From positions 1 through 64,000 of the forward strand of contig JAFWEW010000019.1 of the NCBI GenBank assembly GCA_017512725.1: 64,000 nucleotides of DNA. Direction: 5' to 3'. This document shows positions 48,033 through 56,963 of the stretch, in pieces (positions within the stretch are counted from its first letter, which is position 1; each line of letters starts with the position of its first letter). Source of the DNA: Solobacterium sp. Lineage in GTDB: Bacteria > Bacillota_I > Bacilli_A > Erysipelotrichales > Erysipelotrichaceae. The notes below the pieces were generated by a model. The model made no database searches, had not been told where the DNA came from, and worked only from the letters and a program-made list of their open reading frames with translations. A program made the position numbers and the translations under genes.

Positions 48033-49039
48033 GAATTGTCCTCCAGAAGATAGATTTTTTCTTCACCGGAAAACGGAACCAGTTCCTGTTTCAGAAACTG
48101 TTCCATTTCGTTCTTTTCGGCTTCCGGATACTGGCAGTAGCCGTTTTTTGTTTCATATGGGTACTGCAGAACGGCAGAAGCAGGGAAACGCTTCCGCATC
48201 CTGCGCTGGTAGGTATCCGACTGCCGATAGGTTCCGATACTGATGTCTCTGACACGGGAGAGATCAAGCTGTTTACATACTTCTGTAACCATCCCGGCAT
48301 ATTCTTCCTTCCAGTTGGGAATGCGGATCATCGGGTCAAAGCAGAGCCGGACCGGAAAGCCGCGATCCATTGCACACTGTGCTGCCTTAAGCCGTTCGTT
48401 GAGAGAAGCGGTTCCGTTTTCCAGCGCAGTGATTACAGACTGCGGGGAAAGCGTGAAGGCAAAGATCATTCCGGGATCCGGATCAAGTGATGCATAGAGG
48501 GAATCGGCACCGCATTTGGTGCGGATCTCTGCACTGAGCCCGGGATGTTGTTTTACAAATGCATTCCATCGGTGGATCTGACGGGTAAGTGTTTCCAGCG
48601 GCACCAGATCACTTTCAAACGAAAGCGAGAGATACATTGGTCCTTCTTCGAGCAGTTTCTCCGTTTCTTCAAATGCCTTTTCAAGATTTACAAAAATCAC
48701 GAGATTTGCGGTATTGTACATACCCTTGAGCCAGCAGTAGGAACAGTCATACAGGCAGTTGACTGCCATGGCGGTATAGAAAAACCGCTTTGAACCAAAA
48801 TCGTGACAGACCGGCGCTCCCGGATAAACGGCAGTTCCGTGTTTTTCTGCAAGGATCAGATTCATAGAGGCATACTGTGCAGTATAGCTCTGATGGGGCC
48901 GGGAGAAGACATCGGTATAGCGGTCAATGGGAACACAGACCGCATTTGGAAACAGACTGCGGATCCGAATCGTTTCCGAATGATCCAGAATGGAAGATTC
49001 AATATACAGATGACGGAATTTTTCAGCGGAGCAGTTCAT
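48029..49039 (-). CDS. SPL-type radical SAM protein (spore photoproduct lyase family)
   Basis: A 336-residue radical SAM protein. The cluster motif is C-x3-C-x2-C with Cys95, Cys99 and Cys102 in NCLYDCSYCWL, the SPL pattern. AEIRTKCG and FAFTLSPQSVI are also typical. Spore photoproduct lyase repairs the thymine dimer of spores, but many SPL-family proteins occur in non-sporulating bacteria with unknown substrates. I chose the ATG at 49039 because GGAGGAG precedes it; the start overlaps the nucleosidase gene by 17 bases. Confidence 0.85.
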   Translation of the reverse strand: MNCSAEKFRHLYIESSILDHSETIRIRSLFPNAVCVPIDRYTDVFSRPHQSYTAQYASMNLILAEKHGTAVYPGAPVCHDFGSKRFFYTAMAVNCLYDCSYCWLKGMYNTANLVIFVNLEKAFEETEKLLEEGPMYLSLSFESDLVPLETLTRQIHRWNAFVKQHPGLSAEIRTKCGADSLYASLDPDPGMIFAFTLSPQSVITALENGTASLNERLKAAQCAMDRGFPVRLCFDPMIRIPNWKEEYAGMVTEVCKQLDLSRVRDISIGTYRQSDTYQRRMRKRFPASAVLQYPYETKNGYCQYPEAEKNEMEQFLKQELVPFSGEEKIYLLEDNS

Positions 49040-49877
49040 GACGAATCTCCTCCAGCAGGATCTTGCCTTTCTGCCGGTCGTTTGCGGGAAGGAGCCCCCG
49101 CAGATAATAGGAATCAATGACAGTATGGTAATCGATGCCTGCCAGTTCACAGTAGTACAGCAGCTGTGAAAGACTGCGGCGCATCGTTAAAGAGGCGTGC
49201 AGATCGTTGGCCAGGGAATCACAGGAAACCGCAGGAACCACTTCTTTCACACACTGTGCTTTCATGCTTGGAAGCTCTTCAAGATAAGCGTTATACAGGA
49301 GTTCGGCCAGAGACGATACTTCCCTGCCGGTAACAGGAGTTCCTTCATCCGATACCGCTTTGAGGATGCGGATCTGATGTGGAGCGATGAAGTGTGATGC
49401 GGCCGTTACAATACCGGAAGCTTCCATGTCATACAGCACCGGCTCATTCTGCAGTAATGGTAATTCGGAATTAAGCATATCCCGGGAAATCTGATCCGGG
49501 TCCGGTTCTTTGGAACAGAGCTTTCCGCCAGTGATCAGAGAAGCCTCCGGACCGGAGGGTGTAATCAACAGGTCCGGATAATAATCTCTGCCGGAAGAAA
49601 GATCTGTAACTTTGTGGATCCGGTAAACCGTGTGAAGACATGCATTCGCAATTCCGGCTGCGGTCCCAACATTCATCAGAAAATCATCTTCCCCAACCGG
49701 ATGCGTGCTCAGTACAGAAGCTGTGGCAGCGGCAGCGGAAAGCGGTCCGGTTCCGGTCACCGTCAGGATCGTATCTTTGTTCCGGTATATGGAAAAAGGG
49801 CCTTCTTCCGGCTCCAGATTCAGATTGCGGATAAACGGCAATGCTTCGATGCGCAGTGCGGCAAACAGAAAGATCAT
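49023..49877 (-). CDS. nucleoside phosphorylase/nucleosidase-like protein with C-terminal extension
   Basis: A 284-residue protein. The first 200 residues have the PNP/MTAN fold: MNVGTAAGIAN for the ribose/phosphate site, YDMEASG with the ribose-binding Met-Glu, and AVSDEGTPV where catalytic Asp sits in MTAN-type enzymes. The last 80 residues (SLTMRRSLSQLLYYCELAG onward) are helical and not part of the standard fold. It overlaps the SPL-type gene, suggesting that the two act on the same nucleic acid or nucleoside product. Confidence 0.8.
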   Translation of the reverse strand: MIFLFAALRIEALPFIRNLNLEPEEGPFSIYRNKDTILTVTGTGPLSAAAATASVLSTHPVGEDDFLMNVGTAAGIANACLHTVYRIHKVTDLSSGRDYYPDLLITPSGPEASLITGGKLCSKEPDPDQISRDMLNSELPLLQNEPVLYDMEASGIVTAASHFIAPHQIRILKAVSDEGTPVTGREVSSLAELLYNAYLEELPSMKAQCVKEVVPAVSCDSLANDLHASLTMRRSLSQLLYYCELAGIDYHTVIDSYYLRGLLPANDRQKGKILLEEIRHELLR

Positions 49878-49911
49878 GCGGTTCTCCTGACCGGATGGCT
49901 GTGAAGCTGTT

Positions 49912-50637
49912 TCACAGGATTCCTCCGTTCATCGCTTTCAGCACTTCAAGGAGGCCTTCCGGCTGATGGATACAGGGATAATCGGGAGTCACTTTCATGC
50001 CCGGTCTGGCAATGGAACAGACTCCGTGAATGCCATAGGCTTTCGCAGCGTCAAGACTCATGGTGAGATCATCGATGTAGACCGTTTCTTCCGCCGGCAG
50101 TCCCATTTTTTCCAGGGCATCTTCGTACATGCGCGGGTGGGGTTTTAAAACACCGAGAAAGCAGCTCAGCGTTGTGCAGTCATAATAATCCCAGAGTCCG
50201 GCTTCCTTCTGCTGGGGCACGGTGCTGGGCCAGGTATCGGAGATCACACCGACCTTATAGCCATGGTTCTTAAGTGTTTCCAGTGTCTTTGCGGTGGAAT
50301 CAAATACAACATAGTTTGAAAAATTATAGGTATGGTCAGTGGCAATCGTCCGGATCACTTCTTCGGAAAGACCAAGGGAAAGGTAACGGGAAAGATCGGT
50401 ATAAAACTCCGTGAAACGGACGTTTTCTTCTTCCATTGTCACAATGTGATGATTAGTTTCCAGCGGTTCCATTGCATGGCGTATCGCTTTGGTGCGGAGT
50501 GCTTCATCCATTGCGTAATAAGCTTCCCGGCTGACGTATTCAAAAAAGCACCGGGTGAGCACCCAGTCGTCGTCCGCAGGGCGTTCCAGCGTCCAGCCAA
50601 GATCAAAAAACACACCATTGATTCTTCGTTTTTCCAT
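49912..50637 (-). CDS. HAD superfamily hydrolase
   Basis: A 241-residue HAD protein. Motif I is FFDLGWTLE: nucleophile Asp12 is present, but the second Asp of DxDxT is Gly14, as in a subset of HAD proteins. Motif II is VISDTWPS, motif III the Lys in VLKPHPRMY, and motif IV YIDDL. The acid/base change may favour a dehalogenase-like or slow phosphatase activity. It lies 34 bases upstream of the nucleosidase gene in the same direction. Confidence 0.85.
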   Translation of the reverse strand: MEKRRINGVFFDLGWTLERPADDDWVLTRCFFEYVSREAYYAMDEALRTKAIRHAMEPLETNHHIVTMEEENVRFTEFYTDLSRYLSLGLSEEVIRTIATDHTYNFSNYVVFDSTAKTLETLKNHGYKVGVISDTWPSTVPQQKEAGLWDYYDCTTLSCFLGVLKPHPRMYEDALEKMGLPAEETVYIDDLTMSLDAAKAYGIHGVCSIARPGMKVTPDYPCIHQPEGLLEVLKAMNGGIL

Positions 50638-50660
50638 AGATGTTTTCAGTCTACATCAGA

Positions 50661-50669
50661 TGCTATAAT
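50661..50669 (+). promoter_or_regulatory. extended -10 promoter of the lysozyme gene, leaderless start
   Basis: TGCTATAAT is a perfect extended -10. The chosen ATG begins seven bases after it, where transcription should start, and no ribosome site lies in between. Confidence 0.6.
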
Positions 50670-50675
50670 TCTGCC

Positions 50676-51530
50676 ATGGCGAAAAAGCGCAGAAAAAAAC
50701 GCCGCATCCGGTTTGGACGACTTCTGTTTCTGGTCCTGCTGGTTCTCGGAGTTCTGTTTCTTTTTTTTAGAGGAATATCCATTCTGATAAGCTTTTTTCA
50801 GAGTACGCCGGAACCTTCTCCTGCGGAACCGACTCCGACCCCGGATCCAATCTATAAAAATGATTATGACTGGTCACATCTGAAGAATGACGACGGAAGA
50901 TACCGGTATGAAGATGAAAACTATATTTCTTCGTTTGGAATTGATGTCTCGCATTATCAGGGGAGTGTTGACTGGCAGGCGGTAAAGAATGCCGGTGTGG
51001 AATTTGTCTTTATCCGTGCCGGGTACCGCGGGTATTCCGAAGGGATACTCCACGAGGATACCTTCTTTCGTGAAAATGTACAGAAAGCGCTGGATGCGGG
51101 CCTTGAGATCGGAGTTTATTTCTTCTCACAGGCGGTTAATGAAGCAGAAGGTGAAGAGGAAGCAGGCTTCCTGCTGAACCTGATCAAAGACTATCCGATC
51201 GAGTACTGTGTATTCGATCTTGAAATCGAAGATGAAGAACAGCGTACCTATACCAATGATCAGGATATCAATACTGCCGCAGCGCTTGCCTTCTGTAAAA
51301 AGATCAATGAAAGCGGATATACCTCAATGGTATACGGCAGTAAAAACTTCCTGACGCATGATATCCGTATGGTGGACCTGCAGGATACGACACAGTTCTG
51401 GCTGGCAGGATACGGTACGGAAACCCCGGAATTCCCTTATGTGTTTTCCATGTGGCAGTATTCCTGTGAAGGGGAGATCGATGGGATCGACACCAGTGTT
51501 GATCTGAATATCCGCTTCCATAAAAAGTGA
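50676..51530 (+). CDS. membrane-anchored GH25 lysozyme
   Basis: A 284-residue protein: very basic N-tail (MAKKRRKKRRIRFGR), one membrane helix (about 15-40), a Pro/Thr linker, then a GH25 muramidase domain from about 85. FGIDVSHYQG carries Asp90, AGVEFVFIRAGYRG and GVYFFSQAVNEAEGEEEA are family blocks, VFDLEIED holds the catalytic Asp/Glu, and SMWQYSCEGEIDGIDTSVDLN ends the domain. It should cut the glycan strand of peptidoglycan at the outer face. The ATG appears to be at the transcription start. A longer frame upstream would begin inside the promoter. Confidence 0.92.
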   Translation: MAKKRRKKRRIRFGRLLFLVLLVLGVLFLFFRGISILISFFQSTPEPSPAEPTPTPDPIYKNDYDWSHLKNDDGRYRYEDENYISSFGIDVSHYQGSVDWQAVKNAGVEFVFIRAGYRGYSEGILHEDTFFRENVQKALDAGLEIGVYFFSQAVNEAEGEEEAGFLLNLIKDYPIEYCVFDLEIEDEEQRTYTNDQDINTAAALAFCKKINESGYTSMVYGSKNFLTHDIRMVDLQDTTQFWLAGYGTETPEFPYVFSMWQYSCEGEIDGIDTSVDLNIRFHKK

Positions 51531-51557
51531 GATCACAGCGTATAAAGGCAGAACGAC

Positions 51558-51589
51558 AAAAAAGCCGTCCTGTCTTTTTAAAGTGACGG
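51558..51589 (-). terminator. terminator of the YigZ-family gene
   Basis: On the minus strand CCGTC and GACGG pair around 15 bases and are followed by CTTTTTT. Confidence 0.6.
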
Positions 51590-51632
51590 ACGCCCCGATT
51601 TGATTCAATAAATGACATGTACCGATCATCGG

Positions 51633-52238
51633 TCAAAGATCAATCTCACGCAGCTCATTTCTCAGAAATTCTGCCTGTACCGTTCCTTTTGAAAGATCGC
51701 GGATCCGTTCCGGGATGTCTTCTCCTGCGGAAGCGAACGTACAGGTCACCTGATCGCCATACGAAAGATCGATCAGCTCGCAGTTCCGGCGTATCCAGCC
51801 TTCCAGAGAGCCCGACAGTTCGTACGGGTAAGTAACGGAGTAAACGGCAAGGGATACGTCTTTTACTTTCGGGGCTTCCGCAAGCAGGGCCTGGGTACAG
51901 CCTCCATAAGCCCGCGCCAGTCCTCCGGTTCCAAGCTTGATTCCGCCGAAATACCGTACGACTGCCACGCAGGTATCACTGAGGCGACAGTGACGGATCG
52001 CTTCGAGGATCGGTATGCCTGCCGTACCGGACGGTTCGCCATTATCGCTGGAACGCTGGATCTCATCGTGTTCCCCGATCACATAAGCCGTACATACATG
52101 CGTGCTGTCCGGAAATTCATGACGGATATCTGCGATATAAGCGCGTGCTTCTTCTTCGGTATGTGCCGGACAGGCACATACGATGAAACGTGATTTGTTT
52201 ATGATGGTCTCACGGCGGACTTCCTGCTTCAGTCTCAT
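51633..52238 (-). CDS. YigZ/IMPACT family protein
   Basis: A 201-residue protein of the YigZ/IMPACT family. The N-terminal domain has the signature DNGEPSGTAGIPIL, VVVRYFGG-type VAVVRYFGGIKLGTGGL and ARAY; the C-terminal 70 residues are the smaller UPF0029-type domain. Eukaryotic IMPACT regulates Gcn2; the bacterial function is unclear, possibly linked to ribosomes or RNA. It stands alone with its own terminator. Confidence 0.92.
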   Translation of the reverse strand: MRLKQEVRRETIINKSRFIVCACPAHTEEEARAYIADIRHEFPDSTHVCTAYVIGEHDEIQRSSDNGEPSGTAGIPILEAIRHCRLSDTCVAVVRYFGGIKLGTGGLARAYGGCTQALLAEAPKVKDVSLAVYSVTYPYELSGSLEGWIRRNCELIDLSYGDQVTCTFASAGEDIPERIRDLSKGTVQAEFLRNELREIDL

Positions 52239-52306
52239 AATGAAATTGTACAGGGATTCCCGTTATCCGTAAAAGTACATGCGCGATATAATTAACAATA
52301 AAGAAT

Positions 52307-54241
52307 ATGGGATACAATCTGTATTTTGATTTATCTGCGATCATGATCACACTTGTGATCCTCTTTGCGTCAATTATCTCAAAATGGATCCCAACCAATC
52401 AGAACCGTGCTTACCGGAACCTGGTGGGAGCGATCTTTTTAACTGCGTTGTTTGACTTTATCACCCTGTATCTGGAAAACGAACTGCTTGGGAAGGTGCC
52501 CTGGTACTTTACGGCAAAATTCATCACGGATTCGCTGTATCATCTGTTCCATATCATGACCGGAATGTTTTTTTACTGGTTCTCACTGGGACTGCTGAAT
52601 CTCTGACCGGATACGCCCAGCAGAAGAGCTGCGATGTTCGGACCGATGATAACCGCAGAAGTCATGCTGGTGCTGAACATCTTTCTGCCGGTTGTCTTTT
52701 ACTACAATGAACAGGGGCTGTATGAACGGGCGCCTCTGATTGCGGTCATTTATATCCTGGGATTCGGGTATCTTGCCATGTCGGTTTCGGTACTGTTACG
52801 GCATAGGAAACTGGTAACGTTCCGAATCGTACGGATTATGGGGAGTTATGCCCTGATGGCAGTCCTCGGGATCCTGATCCAGACGCTGTATCCCGTTTTG
52901 ATGGTGGGTGAGTTTTTCAATGCGCTGGCAATAATCATGATGTATGCGGAGGTGGAATCTCCGGATGAGATCAAAAACGAGAAATATCAGGTCATCACCC
53001 GCGAAGGCTATCTGCGTCAGGCCGCAGGAGATATCAGCAGTAAGAACCCGTTCCTTTCGATATTTGTACATGTGAATGACATGCATGAAACCTCCGTCGG
53101 AGGAGATGAATACATGCATGAAGCGCTGATGAAGGAGATCATCCGCTTTCTGAAGAAATACAAAAAGGAAATCTGGATCGCAGTCTGGAATGACAGCTGT
53201 ATTGTTCTTAATCTGGCCCATTACAGTGAGAAGCGGGCACAGGAGATCATGGATGAGATCGAGAACCGGTTCCATCAGCCATGGATGGTCGAGGGAATTG
53301 CCCAGAGTGCGGGACTGACCGAATGGTCGGTGCGGTATCCTTCAGATATCAATACGATCGGAGAACTGGTGAAGAAGACCGAGATGCTCAATGATGTCGG
53401 GCTGCACCGGCACAGAGGACAGCTCTGTTTATCGGAAGTCGATTTTGAAGAGCTCAGTTATACCCGGAAGATGATGGATCTTGCGGTGGAAGCCGTTCAC
53501 AAGCATACCGCCCAGGTCCGCTATGAACCGCTTCTGGAAGTAAGCTCCAATCAGATCGTAGCGGCCAGGGCGATCATATACTTCCCGGATGAGAACGGAC
53601 AGTACGTTGACGGCAATGAATTTGTGAATCCCGCTGCGGAGTCTGCAGTGCTTACCGCATTTGATGAGTACGCACTGAATGATGCGGCACAGAACCATGC
53701 CGCCCTGATGAAAGATACATCGCTGAGAGTAATCTCAACACGGTTTTCGGCATCGACGATTATGTCGGCGAATGTGAAAGAACGGCTTGGAAGGATCTGC
53801 GAACGTGGCGGGATGGATTACCGGAAGCTGCTGCTGAGAATATCCGACGGCGTCTTTTCGTCACTGAATGAGGAACAGCTGCAGCGGCTGAACCAGATGC
53901 GGGAACAGGGCTGGAGAATCGCAATCGATGATTTCGGCATGGGACAGTTTTTCCTGAGCCGGCTGACCGATTCCACGATCCGGGACCTGATTCTCCACAA
54001 CACGATTACCCAGTCGATCCTTACGTCGGAAAAAGCGGTAAAATTCGGGATCGGCATTATCTATACGATCCACGGCATGAATAAGATGGTAACGATGAGC
54101 GGAATCCTGAATGAGGAACAGGCACAGCTGGCAAAGAACATGGGAGCGGACTATATCACCGGGCCGTATCTTGCCGAACCGATGCCGGCGGAGGAATTCC
54201 GGAAATGGATGAAAGCGAGGGAAACCGATGTCACACAGTAA
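52307..54241 (+). pseudogene. membrane GGDEF/EAL-like protein interrupted by an in-frame TGA
   Basis: One frame of 645 codons with a TGA at codon 100 (52604-52606). Reading through it gives a continuous protein: about eight membrane helices (1-225), a degenerate GGDEF domain (AVWNDSC where GGDEF should be) and a degenerate EAL domain (ARA for EAL, ISDG for the TE motif, MSGILNE for EGVE, DDFGMG kept). It would bind rather than make or degrade c-di-GMP. After the stop an ATG at 52634 could restart a 535-residue protein lacking the first helices. The 5' ATG lies 15 bases after TATAAT with no ribosome site. Sequencing error is possible. Confidence 0.75.
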
Positions 54242-56142
54242 TCTCTGGCTTTCCGTAACAGCTTTTATTCTGGATCTGGTTCTGATCGGCGTCTTTTACC
54301 GGCAGGAACGCAGCGGACTGCGTCAGGAACGGCTTTTCCGCCTGCTGCTGTGGAACCTTCTGGCACTGAATACGATTGCGTTTTCCTATACGGTTCTGCT
54401 GAAGCTGACCATTGAAATTGCGGCAGCGGAACAGATCATTTCCTGGCTGGCAACCATATTTATCACCCTGGTGCCGATGCTGATGCTGGCGTATCTGAAC
54501 GGTCTGTTTTACTACGATGCAGCACAGAAACGAGCCAACACGTTCCTGATCGTACTTGCATGCCTGACGTTTGTCATGGTGACGGTATATGGGCCGGTGG
54601 TAATCTGTCAGAACCGGACGATCGTTCTGCGCGGAACCATGGGTATGATCCTGACGGTTGTGCCGGCAGCGCTGTTCCTGAGTCTCGGATTCCTGCAGGG
54701 GTTCCTGCTGAAGAAATCGATTTCCAGAATGCATCTGTGGAGCCTTCGAAGCATATTTGTAATCTGCGTCCTTGCGCTTGCGGGATTTATGAAATTCCAT
54801 ACGCTTCCGATTTATGGATTTGTCTTGTCACTGGTGCCGCTTCTGAGCCTGTTCACACTGGAAGGGAAGGATACGCTGATTGATCATGAAAGCGGACTGC
54901 GGAACTTCAATGCGTTCCGTACTTCCGTCATCGTCCGTCTGAAGAATCAGAAAGCGTTCCGGCTGATTCTGGTCTATGCCGGCGGGCTGTCTTCCGTTCT
55001 AGCAGGAATGGATGAGGAGTCCGGCAGAAAGGTCATCGGAGAATTCGCTTCGGTGCTCCGAGGGATCACAGATCTTACGGTATTCCGGATCAGTGATGAA
55101 GTGTTTGCGATCCTGCAGGACGATATAAATGAAGTCGTTACACAGGAACTGCTGATCGGCCTCAGAACCGAAACAATGAAAGCACTGCATTTCGGCAAAC
55201 GGCAGTACGACCTGAATATCCATGCGTGTGTAACGGATCTTCCGAAAGAGATCCGGACGATGGAAGATCTTGAGATCCTTGCAGCACTGCTGAAAGAGGC
55301 CGGTTCTCTGAACAAGGGCGGAGAAATGATGATCCGTAACCTGGATGTTGAGCGGGAAAAGAAGATGCGGGAAGAAGTTCATTCGCTGAGCAGAGCACTC
55401 CAGGAAAACCGCATGGAAGTCTGGTACCAGCCGATCATGAATACAGAAACCGGGAAGTTTGACTGTGCAGAAGCGTTGATCCGGATGAAGGCACCGGACG
55501 GCAGCTATGTGCAGCCGGGACAGTTTATTCCGGCAGCGGAGCGGACTGATCATCCGGATCGGGCGGTTCGTCGTGCGGGAAGTATGTACGTTCCTTGCGG
55601 AAAAAGAACGGGAAGAACTCGGAGTCCGTTATATCGAAGCGAACCTTTCAGTTGAAGAATGCATACAGGAAACACTTCCGGCAATGCTGAAGAATGCGCT
55701 GGAAGAATACAAGGCATCCCCGGAACTTCTGAATATCGAAGTTACCGAAACGGCGGATGACACCGTCAGTGAACTGATGATGCATAATATGACACTGATT
55801 CATGAAAATATCGGAATCGAGCTTTCTCTGGATGACTTTGGTACGGGATACTCCAATCTGGAACGGGTGCTGAATATGCCGGTCGGTGTCGTCAAGTTTG
55901 ACCGGTCGATGCTGCTGAAAGCGTTTGAGACCGAAGAAGGAAGGATTGTTTTCAGCCGGCTTGCGGAAGCGGTCCACAATATTGACCGGAAGATTGTTTC
56001 CGAGGGAGTGGAAACGAAGGAACAGGCTGATTTTGTGAAGTCGCTTGGAATTGAATATATCCAGGGTTTCTATTATGCAAAGCCCATGCCGAAGGAAGCG
56101 TATCTCGAGTTTTTGCGGGCCCATAATGGTGCTGCCTCATAA
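54228..56142 (+). pseudogene. membrane GGDEF-EAL protein (c-di-GMP phosphodiesterase) with a frameshift
   Basis: Overlaps the preceding gene by 14 bases. About eight membrane helices are followed by a degenerate GGDEF (RISDEVF) and an EAL domain: VWYQPIMN, AEALIRM with EAL, then a shift near 55540-55555, after which the second frame supplies LIIRIGRFVVREV, NIEVTE, DDFGTGYSNL, KFDRSML, EGVE and QGFYYAKP. The catalytic residues of a phosphodiesterase are all present if the two frames are joined. The first frame alone ends at 55655 and lacks most of the EAL domain. There is no slippery sequence, so mutation or sequencing error is the likely cause. Confidence 0.8.
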
Positions 56143-56153
56143 ACCGGCGTGCG

Positions 56154-56162
56154 TGCTATACT
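56154..56162 (+). promoter_or_regulatory. extended -10 promoter of nadK, leaderless start
   Basis: TGCTATACT forms an extended -10 whose predicted start coincides with the nadK ATG at 56169. No ribosome site lies between. Confidence 0.55.
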
Positions 56163-56168
56163 AATGCC

Positions 56169-56945
56169 ATGCCATCCTATACGATCGTGGCCCGGCCGGA
56201 TGATCTTTCAAAAGAATTGAAGTTTCAGACGGAACAGGTGCTGAAAGCACATGGATATGAAGAAAATGAGACGTCCTGCGATACGGTATTCGTGATTGGC
56301 GGGGACGGCACATTTCTTTATGCAGTGCACCAGTTCCTGGACCGGCTCAGTGAGGTAAAGTTTTTTGGCATTCATACCGGTACATTCGGGTTTTACACCG
56401 ATTACCGGGATACGGATTTTCAGGAATTTATCCGGGTTTTTCTGAGCGGAGAATGCACGGATTATACGTATCCGATCCTGGAAGGGAAAGCGGATACCGG
56501 GGATGTCTTCTATGGCGTTAATGAGATCCGTATTGAAAATGCGGCCAGAACACAGGCAATGGATGTGTATATCAACAGCCGGATGCTGGAACAGTACCGC
56601 GGTACCGGCATGTGTGTTTCAACACAGCTGGGGTCTACCGCATACAACCGGTCCCTTGGAGGAGCGGTAATTGCGGAAGGTCTGCCGGTGATTGAAATGA
56701 CGGAAATGTCCGGCATTCATCACAACAAGTACCACTCTCTGAAATCTCCGCTGATCCTGAGCGATCAGTGTTCGATTACCTTTGTGTCGGACAATTTCAC
56801 GGGAGCCCTGCTGGGCGCTGACAGTGAAGTATATCCGATGGATGCGATACGCAAGCTGACGATCCGGGTCTCAAAGGATAAGTGTGTACGGATGCTGAAA
56901 GGACGGAAAATCGATTACTTTGACCGTCTGCAGACGTTATTTTAA
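56169..56945 (+). CDS. nadK: NAD kinase
   Basis: A 258-residue NAD(H) kinase that makes NADP. The nucleotide motif GGDGTFL is at 44-50, NEIRIEN is the NE-type motif, and GTGMCVSTQLGSTAYNRSLGGA is the family's glycine-rich block. Length is normal for the short Bacillota form. The ATG lies about seven bases after an extended -10 box, so the mRNA probably has no leader. Confidence 0.93.
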   Translation: MPSYTIVARPDDLSKELKFQTEQVLKAHGYEENETSCDTVFVIGGDGTFLYAVHQFLDRLSEVKFFGIHTGTFGFYTDYRDTDFQEFIRVFLSGECTDYTYPILEGKADTGDVFYGVNEIRIENAARTQAMDVYINSRMLEQYRGTGMCVSTQLGSTAYNRSLGGAVIAEGLPVIEMTEMSGIHHNKYHSLKSPLILSDQCSITFVSDNFTGALLGADSEVYPMDAIRKLTIRVSKDKCVRMLKGRKIDYFDRLQTLF

Positions 56946-56963
56946 ATAAGATGTGAGGTAGTT

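Noticed and set aside
52604-52606. Selenocysteine or TGA-as-Trp reading of the in-frame TGA
   Set aside because: No SECIS-like hairpin was recognised, the protein is not of a selenoprotein family, and other genes in the window use TGA as stop.
55535-55560. Programmed ribosomal frameshift in the EAL gene
   Set aside because: There is no slippery heptamer or following pseudoknot near the frame change, so a mutation or sequencing error is more likely.
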